A DNA stretch of 6,307 nt, from NCBI GenBank assembly GCA_007131525.1, contig SLQK01000124.1:1-6307 (forward strand), given 5' to 3'. A program made the translations under genes and the position numbers. This document shows, in pieces, positions 1-4,957 of the stretch. The DNA is from Nitriliruptoraceae bacterium. Its GTDB lineage: Bacteria; Actinomycetota; Nitriliruptoria; Nitriliruptorales; Nitriliruptoraceae. The notes below the pieces were generated by a model that ran no database searches, had not been told where the DNA came from, and saw only the letters and a list, made by a program, of their open reading frames with translations. How positions within the stretch are numbered: the stretch's first letter is position 1; every line of letters starts with the position of its first letter.

Positions 1-2654
1 CGCCCCGCCACGTCCTTCCGCCCGGAGACCTCTCCCCGCCCGGAGACCTCTCCCCGCCCGGAGACCTGCCCCCGCCCGGTGACCTCCCCGCGCCGGCGTC
101 CACTCCGCGGCGCGCTCGACGCCCTGAGATCCCCGCCGCCGCCTGGGTGGCCGGGCTCGGCGCGCTGCTGCTCCTCGCAGCTGCCGCCACGTTCCTGGCG
201 ATGCAGTGGGACGTGATGGGCGCGACGGCCCGGATCGCCGTGGTCGGGGGGCTCACGGCTGCCGCCATCGTCGGGGGTGCCCGCCTCCGGCGGCCGCTGC
301 CGGTGGTCGGCTCGGTCATCTTCCACCTCGGTGTGTTGCTGCTCCCGATCGACGCCCTCGGGCTCACGATCCAGCTGGGCGCACCCGGCTGGGTCCGCTG
401 GACCGCGGTCGGGCTGACGGCGGTCGTCGCGCTGCCGCCACTGGCCCTCGCAGGTCGGGCGCCGTTGCTCGGCCTGGCGGCCCTGGCCGGCGTGCCGGTC
501 GCGGCGACCGGGCTGGCCATGGTCGGGTTCCTGCCACCGGCGCTGCTCGTCGCCGTTGTGGGGCTGGCCCTGCTGCCGCTCGCCGAGCGCCCGGCGCCGG
601 ACGGCCTGGCCCCGATGCTGCGGTCCGGCAGTCTGCTGCTCTCCGTGACCGCGGTCGTGACCGGCGTGGCCATCGAGCTGCTGTCGGTCCTGCCGACCGC
701 TGGGGTCACCGCCACGGCCGCCGCCGCGGGGTGGCTCGCCGCCTGGCCGGTCCGGGCGGTCGTCGCTGCGCTCGTGGCGGTGACCCTGACGCTGCGAGCT
801 CGTCACGGTGATCCCCGCCTGGTGGCGGTCGCGGTCGGGACGAGCGTGCTCGCGCTCCTGCATCTCGTGCTGCCTGACGCCACCCCCCGGGCCGTGCGGC
901 TGTGGACGCCGGCGATGGTGTGGCTGGCCATCGAGGCAGCGGCGCTGAGCATGGCCCCTGGCACCCTCGGGGGGCGCCGCCTGCGAGCCACGGCGGCCGT
1001 GGGCGAGGTCCTCGCAGCGCCGGTCGCGCTGCTGGTCGTCGCGCTGCTGCTCGATCCGTTCGCCGTGCGGGGCACCGACCAGGTGCTGGCGGGCCTCGTG
1101 CTGCTGGCCGCTGGCGCCTGGAGCGTGGCCGCTGTGCGCTGGCACCGGGATGGTGCAGCGGTGCCACCGGTCCTCCTGGTGGTCCTGGGCCTGTGGCATC
1201 TGCTCGCCGCGGCGGGGCTCCTCGGTGCGAGCCGCGAGGACGCCGCGATCGCCGCGCTCCTGCTGGCCTTCCTCCCCCTCCTGCCCCGCGCGCTGGGTCG
1301 TCGACGGAGCGCGCCTCCTGTGACGATGACCCTCGATCTCGCTGCGTCGCTGCTGCTGCTGGTGGCCGCCGGCGGCCTGGCCGACCAGTCGCCCCAGGCG
1401 TTGCTCGTCGCGATCCTCGCCCCCGTGGCCGTGCTGCCGCTGCTCAAGCCCGTCGCCGACCGCGGGCTGGCGGCTGCCGGCGGCAGCACCGCCCTCGCTG
1501 CGACGCTGCTGGTCGCCGGTGTGGCGGTGCTGGCCGAGGCCGGTGCGGTGGCGGCGGGCCTGCCCCGCGGGGTCGCGGGACTGGTCATCGGGGTGACGGC
1601 GCTCGCGACGGCTGCCGCCGCGGCGGGCTGCCGACCGATCGCCGAGGTCGCGCGTGGCGTCGCCACGGTCGCCGGGCTGGTGACCGTCCTGCCGGCCGGC
1701 TGGCTGCTGCCGTCGGCCGCCACCTCGATGTCCCTCGGCGACGCGTCGGTGGTCGCGCTCGGGCTCGGAGCCGGCGGGTTGCTGCCCGCCGCCGTCCTTG
1801 GGCTGCTGCTCCTGCTCGACGCGGCCGTGGACCGCGGGATCCTGGCACGCACCGGGACGGCCCTCGTGCTGCTGCGGGCCGTGACGGTCGGTGCGCTGGC
1901 GACCGGCACCAGCATCGAGGTGGTCGGTGCGGCGCTGCTCACGCTGGGAACGGTGGCGGCGCTGACGGTGGCCGTGGGCGCACGATCGCTGCCGCGGTCG
2001 ATCGCCGTCCCGGGTGGCTCGGTCGCGGCGGTGACCATCCCGATCGGGTGGGTCCTGCTCGGCGACGCCGCCGTCCTGCGCTCGGCCGCGCTGCTGGCCG
2101 CCGGGCTGCTGGCGGTGGCGGCCGGGCTCCTGTGGCGACGCCACGCCCTGGCCCACACGGGTGCGGCCCTTGCGACCCTCGGTACCTGGTCGCTGCTGTC
2201 CGAGCTCGACAGCACGGCGCTCGACCTGTGGCTGCTGCCCGTGGCCGTCCAGCTGGCGCTCGCCGGCGCGGCGGCTCGGCGCCACGGTGAGCTGTCGTCC
2301 TGGTTCGCCTACGTCCCCCCGCTGCTGCTCGTCGGGGTGCCCGCCGTCCTCGAGCGGATGACCGGTGGGCCCGGTTGGCACGGGCTGCTGGCCGGTTCCC
2401 TGGGCGTGGCGGCCGTGGTCGCCGGCGGTCGGCTGGGCTTGCGTGGTCCGCTGGTCGTCGGTGTGGTGCTGGTGGTCGTGGTGGTCGCGGTGGAGACGCT
2501 GACGGTGGTCGTCAGTCTGCCGACCTGGGCGTGGTTGACCGTCGGCGGCGTCGTGCTGCTCGCAGCCGCCGCGTCAATCGAGCGGCTCGGGCGCACCCCG
2601 GGCGAGGCTGCGCGGACGCTGGCTGCCGGGCTCCGGGACCCGCTGCGGGGCTGA
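1..2654 (+). CDS. Large polytopic membrane protein, SCO7613/DUF2157-like, 5' end outside window
   Basis: About 883 codons are visible, from the codon at base 3 to TGA at 2652-2654. No stop interrupts the frame back to the window edge, so the start lies upstream. A GTG at 147 is only an internal Val: it falls inside the first hydrophobic segment (AWVAGLGALLLLAAAATFLA). Visible residues 1-45 are a Pro-rich linker with SPPGDL repeats. The rest is a long series of Ala/Leu/Val/Gly membrane segments, probably twenty or more, separated by short Arg-containing loops. The first segments, with GALLLLAAAATFLAMQWD followed by ATARIAVVGGLTA, resemble actinobacterial SCO7613 C-terminal-type membrane proteins, which usually carry an N-terminal zinc ribbon and Pro-rich linker. 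Their function is unknown to me. Composition is extreme: no Asn, one Lys and one Cys from base 147 to the end. No catalytic motif is seen. The coding call is firm; the family call is moderate and by memory. Confidence 0.8.
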   Translation, partial: PRHVLPPGDLSPPGDLSPPGDLPPPGDLPAPASTPRRARRPEIPAAAWVAGLGALLLLAAAATFLAMQWDVMGATARIAVVGGLTAAAIVGGARLRRPLPVVGSVIFHLGVLLLPIDALGLTIQLGAPGWVRWTAVGLTAVVALPPLALAGRAPLLGLAALAGVPVAATGLAMVGFLPPALLVAVVGLALLPLAERPAPDGLAPMLRSGSLLLSVTAVVTGVAIELLSVLPTAGVTATAAAAGWLAAWPVRAVVAALVAVTLTLRARHGDPRLVAVAVGTSVLALLHLVLPDATPRAVRLWTPAMVWLAIEAAALSMAPGTLGGRRLRATAAVGEVLAAPVALLVVALLLDPFAVRGTDQVLAGLVLLAAGAWSVAAVRWHRDGAAVPPVLLVVLGLWHLLAAAGLLGASREDAAIAALLLAFLPLLPRALGRRRSAPPVTMTLDLAASLLLLVAAGGLADQSPQALLVAILAPVAVLPLLKPVADRGLAAAGGSTALAATLLVAGVAVLAEAGAVAAGLPRGVAGLVIGVTALATAAAAAGCRPIAEVARGVATVAGLVTVLPAGWLLPSAATSMSLGDASVVALGLGAGGLLPAAVLGLLLLLDAAVDRGILARTGTALVLLRAVTVGALATGTSIEVVGAALLTLGTVAALTVAVGARSLPRSIAVPGGSVAAVTIPIGWVLLGDAAVLRSAALLAAGLLAVAAGLLWRRHALAHTGAALATLGTWSLLSELDSTALDLWLLPVAVQLALAGAAARRHGELSSWFAYVPPLLLVGVPAVLERMTGGPGWHGLLAGSLGVAAVVAGGRLGLRGPLVVGVVLVVVVVAVETLTVVVSLPTWAWLTVGGVVLLAAAASIERLGRTPGEAARTLAAGLRDPLRG
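18..89 (+). repeat. 18-bp in-frame tandem repeat, four copies
   Basis: Four head-to-tail units of 18 bp occupy 18-35, 36-53, 54-71 and 72-89. The unit is CCGCCCGGAGACCTCTCC. Units 1 and 2 are identical; units 3 and 4 carry a few substitutions. As 18 is a multiple of three, the reading frame of the membrane protein is kept, and each unit encodes PPGDL plus one Ser or Pro. The array lies in the Pro-rich linker before the first membrane segment. It looks like a slippage-prone spacer that can change length without breaking the frame. It may begin before the clear copies. Confidence 0.9.
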
Positions 2655-2661
2655 TGGCCGC

Positions 2662-2696
2662 TCCCCGGGGCTGGGGTTGTCCACAGCCCCCGGGGA
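2662..2696 (+). terminator. GC-rich hairpin after the membrane protein gene, possible terminator without U-tract
   Basis: The arms TCCCCGGGGCTG (2662-2673) and CAGCCCCCGGGGA (2684-2696) pair over 12 bp with one bulged C, around a 10-nt loop. The hairpin starts 8 nt after the stop of the membrane protein gene, where a terminator is expected. No run of T follows (GATCGATCC), so an intrinsic E. coli-type terminator is not supported. U-poor hairpins after genes are common in high-GC actinobacteria. The hairpin could instead protect the mRNA 3' end. Confidence 0.4.
2677..2685 (+). promoter_or_regulatory. DnaA-box-like 9-mer TTGTCCACA
   Basis: TTGTCCACA is the high-GC actinobacterial form of the DnaA box (TTATCCACA in E. 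coli). It lies mostly in the loop of the hairpin after the membrane protein gene, with its last two bases in the right arm. I saw no other copy here, so this is not an origin. A single box could bind DnaA as a regulatory site ahead of the rpsF-ssb-dnaB cluster, or be chance. Confidence 0.3.
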
Positions 2697-2735
2697 TCGA
2701 TCCGCGCGGTGTCACGCCCAGCACGTAGGGTCGTG

Positions 2736-2764
2736 TTGTGGGAGGAAGGGGCCTGCTGTACGGT
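2736..2764 (+). promoter_or_regulatory. Putative housekeeping promoter of the rpsF cluster
   Basis: TTGTGG (2736-2741) and TACGGT (2759-2764) are 17 bp apart, fitting the relaxed TTGNNN / TANNNT pattern of actinobacterial housekeeping sigma factors. Transcription would start near 2771, giving a leader of about 320 nt before rpsF. TAGGGT at 2726-2731 is an alternative -10, but I see no -35 at proper spacing for it. Predicted from pattern only. Confidence 0.35.
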
Positions 2765-2773
2765 TCGAGGGTC

Positions 2774-2800
2774 CGCGCGGGGCCGTCACGGCTCCGCGCG
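2774..2800 (+). other. 12-bp hairpin near predicted transcript 5' end
   Basis: CGCGCGGGGCCG (2774-2785) pairs with CGGCTCCGCGCG (2789-2800) over 12 bp with one G-U pair and a TCA loop. It lies about 10 bases after the predicted -10 box, so it would sit close to the 5' end of the rpsF transcript, where a stem can protect mRNA from decay. No T-run follows, so it is not a typical terminator. Confidence 0.6.
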
Positions 2801-2912
2801 CCGTTCGTCACCGCCGGACCACCCCGGTCCAGCGAGGAGCGAACGACGACGGACCCGAGACGCGGTCCACGCTCACTCGTTCGGCCCGGTGCCCGTTGCC
2901 GGCGTCGTCGCT

Positions 2913-2938
2913 GGACGTGGTACCGCGGTGATCGGTCC
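2913..2938 (+). promoter_or_regulatory. T-box-core-like element in the rpsF leader
   Basis: GTGGTACCGCG (2917-2927) matches the last 11 positions of the T-box core AGGGUGGNACCGCG, whose bulge normally pairs with the NCCA end of uncharged tRNA. The match is flanked by GGAC (2913-2916) and GTCC (2935-2938), which can form the outer stem of an antiterminator-like fold. The inner A2 helix is poor, and I cannot recognise a Stem I with AGUA loop and specifier codon upstream. ACCGCGGT is also self-complementary, so chance is a real possibility. Confidence 0.2.
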
Positions 2939-2968
2939 GCAGGACGCACCCCTGCCCCTGACGGCGGA

Positions 2969-2989
2969 CGGCTCACGGCACGTGAGCTG
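2969..2989 (+). other. Perfect inverted repeat GCTCACG/CGTGAGC in the rpsF leader
   Basis: GCTCACG (2971-2977) and CGTGAGC (2981-2987) are perfect reverse complements around GCA. One G-U and one C-G pair extend the stem to 9 bp. As DNA it is a 17-bp near-palindrome containing CACGTG (2979-2984) that could be an operator. As RNA it is a compact hairpin. It has no T-run. Confidence 0.55.
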
Positions 2990-3045
2990 CCCGCGACCGC
3001 GGGGGCCACAACACCGGCGCACGACGCCACACCGTCGAAGCCGGT

Positions 3046-3071
3046 CCGCACCGCGCGGCTGCGCGGAGCGG
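3046..3071 (+). promoter_or_regulatory. Hairpin with CACCG element before rpsF, candidate S6:S18 mRNA site
   Basis: CCGC (3046-3049) pairs with GCGG (3068-3071). After an A-A mismatch, CCGCGC (3051-3056) pairs with GCGCGG (3061-3066) around a GGCT loop. The CACCG at 3049-3053 and the place just before the rpsF Shine-Dalgarno recall the rpsF leader motif, with a CCG element between two helices, that binds the S6:S18 complex in other bacteria. An alternative fold pairs CGCG 3054-3057 with 3062-3065 and leaves ACCG unpaired. I cannot confirm the consensus from memory. Confidence 0.3.
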
Positions 3072-3080
3072 CGCGACCAG

Positions 3081-3086
3081 AGGAGG
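3081..3086 (+). promoter_or_regulatory. rpsF ribosome binding site fixing the start at 3092
   Basis: AGGAGG, continued as AGGAGGTG, is a near-perfect Shine-Dalgarno sequence 5 nt before the ATG at 3092. It fixes the rpsF start against an in-frame GTG at 2738 that would add 118 residues unrelated to S6. Confidence 0.9.
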
Positions 3087-3091
3087 TGCCC

Positions 3092-3394
3092 ATGCGCCGC
3101 TACGAGATGATGGTTCTGATCACCGACCGCCTCGACGAGGAGGCGGCCGCCGCCGCCTTCGACAAGGCGAAGCGGATCCTTGCCGACCAGGGCGGGAACC
3201 TGCTCGAGGAGGCCTGGTGGGGCAAGCGCAAGCTCGCCTACGAGATCGACAAGCGTGACCACGGCTTCTACGGCGTCCTCGACTTCGAGGCGACCTCGGA
3301 GGCTGTCACCGAGCTCGAGCGCCAGCTGAAGATCTCCGACGACGTCACCCGCTTCAAGACGGTCCGTCCGGAGATCCGGGTCCGCACGGCCTAG
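3092..3394 (+). CDS. rpsF: Small ribosomal subunit protein bS6
   Basis: This 100-residue protein has the usual length and pattern of S6: MRRYEMMVLI as the first beta strand, a helix of about residues 15-33, the WWGKRKLAYEIDKRDHGFY block (42-60) with the conserved RxLAY and G-F-Y, and a final strand VTRFKTVRPE. S6 forms a heterodimer with S18 and binds the 16S rRNA central domain on the 30S platform. The start is set by AGGAGG 5 nt upstream; the stop is TAG at 3392. It is the first gene of the cluster, after a long and apparently structured leader, and its partner S18 is encoded two genes downstream. S6:S18 is a known autoregulator of such operons in other bacteria, so feedback control is plausible here. 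There is no C-terminal poly-Glu tail of the E. coli kind. Confidence 0.98.
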   Translation: MRRYEMMVLITDRLDEEAAAAAFDKAKRILADQGGNLLEEAWWGKRKLAYEIDKRDHGFYGVLDFEATSEAVTELERQLKISDDVTRFKTVRPEIRVRTA

Positions 3395-3467
3395 GTCGCC
3401 ATCCAGCGGTTCCGTCCTCCCACGACGGCCCGTCCGCGCGACACCGACGATCAGGAAGGTCTGGACC

Positions 3468-3905
3468 ATGGCGTTCGAATCCAACTTCATCACCTTCATC
3501 GGCAACCTCACCGACGACCCGGACCTGCGGTTCACCCAGGGGGGTGCCCCGGTCGCGTCGTTCCGCGTCGCCTCCAACCGCCGGTTCACCGACCGGGCGG
3601 GCAACCAGCAGGAGGAGACGACGTTCCTCAACGTCAACTGCTGGCGGGACCTGGCGGAGAACGCCGCGGAGTCGCTCAAGAAGGGCGACCGCGTCATCGT
3701 CATCGGCCGGGTGCGCGTCCGCAGCTACGAGAACCGCGAGGGCCAGACGGTCTGGACCACCGAGATCGAGGCGGACGAGATCGCCCCGAGCCTGCGGTGG
3801 GCCCGAGCGGAGGTGCACCGCACCTCGGGTGGCTCGAGCGGCGGAGCTGGCGCCACCTCGGGGGGCACGGCCCCACCGCCCTCCGACGACGACGTCCCCT
3901 TCTGA
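3468..3905 (+). CDS. ssb: Single-stranded DNA-binding protein SSB
   Basis: The 145-residue protein has a complete OB fold at about residues 5-112: NFITFIGNLTDDPDLRFT, ASFRVASNRRF, the NVNCWRDLAENAAESLKKGD block with W59, RVIVIGRVRVRSYE, and EIEADEIAPSLRWA. A Gly/Ser/Thr-rich flexible linker (about 118-138) leads to the acidic tip DDDVPF, which recruits partner proteins such as PriA, RecO and exonuclease I in the family. SSB coats single-stranded DNA as a tetramer during replication, repair and recombination. The length is on the short side for actinobacterial SSB because the linker is only about 20 residues. The Shine-Dalgarno AGGAAGG (3453-3459) lies 8 nt before the ATG. The gene sits 73 nt after rpsF in the standard rpsF-ssb-rpsR order and is probably cotranscribed. 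The stop is TGA at 3903-3905. Confidence 0.98.
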   Translation: MAFESNFITFIGNLTDDPDLRFTQGGAPVASFRVASNRRFTDRAGNQQEETTFLNVNCWRDLAENAAESLKKGDRVIVIGRVRVRSYENREGQTVWTTEIEADEIAPSLRWARAEVHRTSGGSSGGAGATSGGTAPPPSDDDVPF

Positions 3906-3920
3906 TCCAGCCTCACCCGA

Positions 3921-3940
3921 TCGGGACCACAACGTCCCGA
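3921..3940 (+). other. Perfect 7-bp hairpin 15 nt after ssb
   Basis: TCGGGAC (3921-3927) and GTCCCGA (3934-3940) are exact reverse complements around a CACAAC loop. The hairpin lies just past the ssb stop and has no T-run after it, so it may be an mRNA 3'-end stabiliser, a processing site or a weak attenuator within the operon. Confidence 0.55.
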
Positions 3941-3968
3941 CCACCGACGACCCTGATGATCACACGGC

Positions 3969-3988
3969 GCCGGTAGCCCGCTACCGGC
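3969..3988 (+). other. Perfect 8-bp hairpin before rpsR
   Basis: GCCGGTAG (3969-3976) and CTACCGGC (3981-3988) are exact reverse complements around a CCCG loop. The stem ends 12 nt before the rpsR Shine-Dalgarno AGGAG (4001-4005), leaving that site open. It could tune rpsR expression or bind a ribosomal protein. No T-run follows, so termination is unlikely. Confidence 0.6.
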
Positions 3989-4012
3989 CGCGCCCTCTCA
4001 AGGAGCACGCCC

Positions 4013-4264
4013 ATGCCGCCCCGCAGCACCGCCAAGCCCAAGGACCGCAACCGTCCCCGCAAGCCGAAGCCCTGCCCGTTCTGCACCCAGGGCATCGAGT
4101 ACATCGACTACAAGGACCTCTCCACGCTGAAGCCCTTCCTGAACGAGCGCGCGAAGATCAAGGCTCGCCGGACCACCGGCGTGTGCGCCAAGGATCAGAA
4201 GATGCTCGCGGCAGCGGTCAAGAACGCCCGTGAGATGGCGTTGATCCCCTACACGACGCGCTGA
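4013..4264 (+). CDS. rpsR: Small ribosomal subunit protein bS18, Cys-containing form
   Basis: The 83-residue protein shows the S18 pattern: a basic N-terminal tail (1-20), CPFC (21-24), YIDYKDLSTLKPFLNERAKI (30-49), ARRTTGVCAKDQ (51-62), and the conserved end AVKNAREMALIPYTTR. S18 pairs with S6 on the 30S platform. Most actinobacterial S18 of the zinc-binding (C+) type that I recall have CxxC...CxxH; here Cys21, Cys24 and Cys58 are present, but the fourth position is Asp61. The start is the ATG after AGGAG (4001-4005, 7-nt spacing). It lies 107 nt after ssb, across two hairpins, and its stop TGA shares its A with the rplI Shine-Dalgarno. In mycobacteria zinc-dependent S18 has a zinc-independent paralogue; none is visible here. 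Confidence 0.97.
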   Translation: MPPRSTAKPKDRNRPRKPKPCPFCTQGIEYIDYKDLSTLKPFLNERAKIKARRTTGVCAKDQKMLAAAVKNAREMALIPYTTR

Positions 4265-4269
4265 GGAGG
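4264..4269 (+). promoter_or_regulatory. rplI ribosome binding site overlapping the rpsR stop
   Basis: AGGAGG begins with the last A of the rpsR TGA stop and ends 8 nt before the rplI ATG at 4278. Ribosomes finishing rpsR therefore stop on the rplI binding site, which suggests coupled translation of S18 and L9. Confidence 0.85.
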
Positions 4270-4277
4270 TCCCGACG

Positions 4278-4943
4278 ATGAAGGTCATCCTCACCAACGA
4301 GGTGGACAACCTGGGGCTGCCGGGCGACGTCGTCGACGTCGCCGACGGCTATGGCCGCAACTACCTGCTGCCCCGCGGGCTCGCCATGCTGGCGACGCCC
4401 GGCGCCATGAAGCAGGCCGAGGCGTTGACCCGGGCCCGGAAGGCCCGGGAGGCGAAGACCCTCGACAGCGCTCACGCCTCCAAGGGCGTGCTGGAGAGCC
4501 GCTCCCTGCGGATCCCCGTGCGCGTCGACGAGCGTGGCGGGTTGTACGGGTCGGTCACCGCGAACGATGTGCAGCGTGTCCTCAAGGAGCGCGGCCACGA
4601 CATCCCCCGCAAGCGGATCGAGCTCAAGGGCTCGATCAAGGAGATCGGGACCTACGAGGTGCCGGTCCACGTGCACCCGCAGGTGGCGGCCACCGTGGTC
4701 GTCGAGGTGGTCGACCAGGAGGGTCGACTGTCGAGGGATGCGGGCGGTGGCCTGGTCGATGCCGAGGCCGTTGCTGCGGCTGCCGAGCAGGTTGCCGAGG
4801 GCAGCGACACCGACACCGAGGCGCTGAAGCAGCAGGCGCTGGAGGCTGCCGAGGAGTACGAGCAGCAGCAGGCCGAGCTCGCGGCGCAGGAGGCCGAGGC
4901 CGCGTCGGCACCCGTCGATGACGAGGAGCCCGCCACGGGCTGA
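4278..4943 (+). CDS. rplI: Large ribosomal subunit protein bL9 with long acidic C-terminal extension
   Basis: Residues 1-40 form the L9 N-domain that binds 23S rRNA: MKVILTNEVDNLGLPGD, then VVDVADGYGRNYLLPRGLA with the conserved GYGRNYL. A connecting helix (about 41-75) follows. The C-domain spans about 76-147, with GGLYGSVT and VPVHVHPQVAATVVVEVV. Typical L9 stops near residue 148-150, whereas this protein runs to 221. The extra 74 residues are rich in Ala, Glu, Gln and Asp; residues 160-210 look like a helix or coiled coil (EALKQQALEAAEEYEQQQAE), ending in an acidic tail DDEEPATG. The reading frame stays open with good codon bias and is followed by the next gene, so the extension is not an obvious frameshift. 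L9 sits at the base of the L1 stalk and its C-domain reaches out from the 50S surface, limiting frameshifting. What the tail does is unknown. Confidence 0.97.
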   Translation: MKVILTNEVDNLGLPGDVVDVADGYGRNYLLPRGLAMLATPGAMKQAEALTRARKAREAKTLDSAHASKGVLESRSLRIPVRVDERGGLYGSVTANDVQRVLKERGHDIPRKRIELKGSIKEIGTYEVPVHVHPQVAATVVVEVVDQEGRLSRDAGGGLVDAEAVAAAAEQVAEGSDTDTEALKQQALEAAEEYEQQQAELAAQEAEAASAPVDDEEPATG

Positions 4944-4957
4944 GGGAGGCAGCGATC

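Larger units (their letters stand above)
2771..3091 (+). ncRNA. Putative long structured 5' leader of the rpsF operon
   Basis: This stretch separates the putative promoter from the rpsF ATG and holds no convincing gene. Reading + strand, I find successive inverted repeats: 2774-2800 (12 bp, one G-U), 2816-2830 (5 bp), 2840-2883 (7 bp outer CGAACGA/TCGTTCG with 5 bp inner GGACC/GGTCC), 2913-2938 (4 bp closing a large loop), 2969-2989 (9 bp with one G-U), 2990-3003 (5 bp), 3013-3045 (6 bp outer, 4 bp inner) and 3046-3071 (4 bp, A-A mismatch, 6 bp). The rpsF Shine-Dalgarno at 3081-3086 follows unpaired. Autoregulatory S6:S18-binding leaders before rpsF are known in other bacteria. High GC content makes some of these stems expected by chance; the 12-bp and 9-bp ones are least so. 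Whether it acts as a regulatory RNA is inference. Confidence 0.35.

Noticed and set aside
18..89. CRISPR array
   Set aside because: Units are contiguous 18-mers without spacers and lie in a coding frame.
147..149. GTG as start of the large membrane protein
   Set aside because: The frame is open to the window edge, the GTG lies within the first membrane segment, and no Shine-Dalgarno precedes it; a coding repeat and linker lie upstream in the same frame.
803..2215. Long - strand open frame opposite the membrane protein
   Set aside because: Ser/Thr/Ala/Arg-rich low-complexity product, typical of the antisense of high-GC coding DNA; the + strand has clear membrane segments.
2759..2777. tRNA T-arm-like GGTTCGAGG
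   Set aside because: No matching T stem, acceptor stem, anticodon arm or D arm around it.
2738..3091. N-terminal extension of S6 from an in-frame GTG
   Set aside because: The added 118 residues are Arg/Pro/Gly-rich noise without S6 similarity, while ATG 3092 has a near-perfect ribosome binding site and gives the family length.
2512..3093. - strand open frame across the rpsF leader
   Set aside because: Arg/Pro/Ala-rich with no recognisable domain; overlaps the membrane protein gene end and has no convincing start context.
3412..3428. Hairpin in the rpsF-ssb spacer (CCGTC/GACGG)
   Set aside because: Only 5 bp with a 7-nt loop; expected by chance at this GC content.
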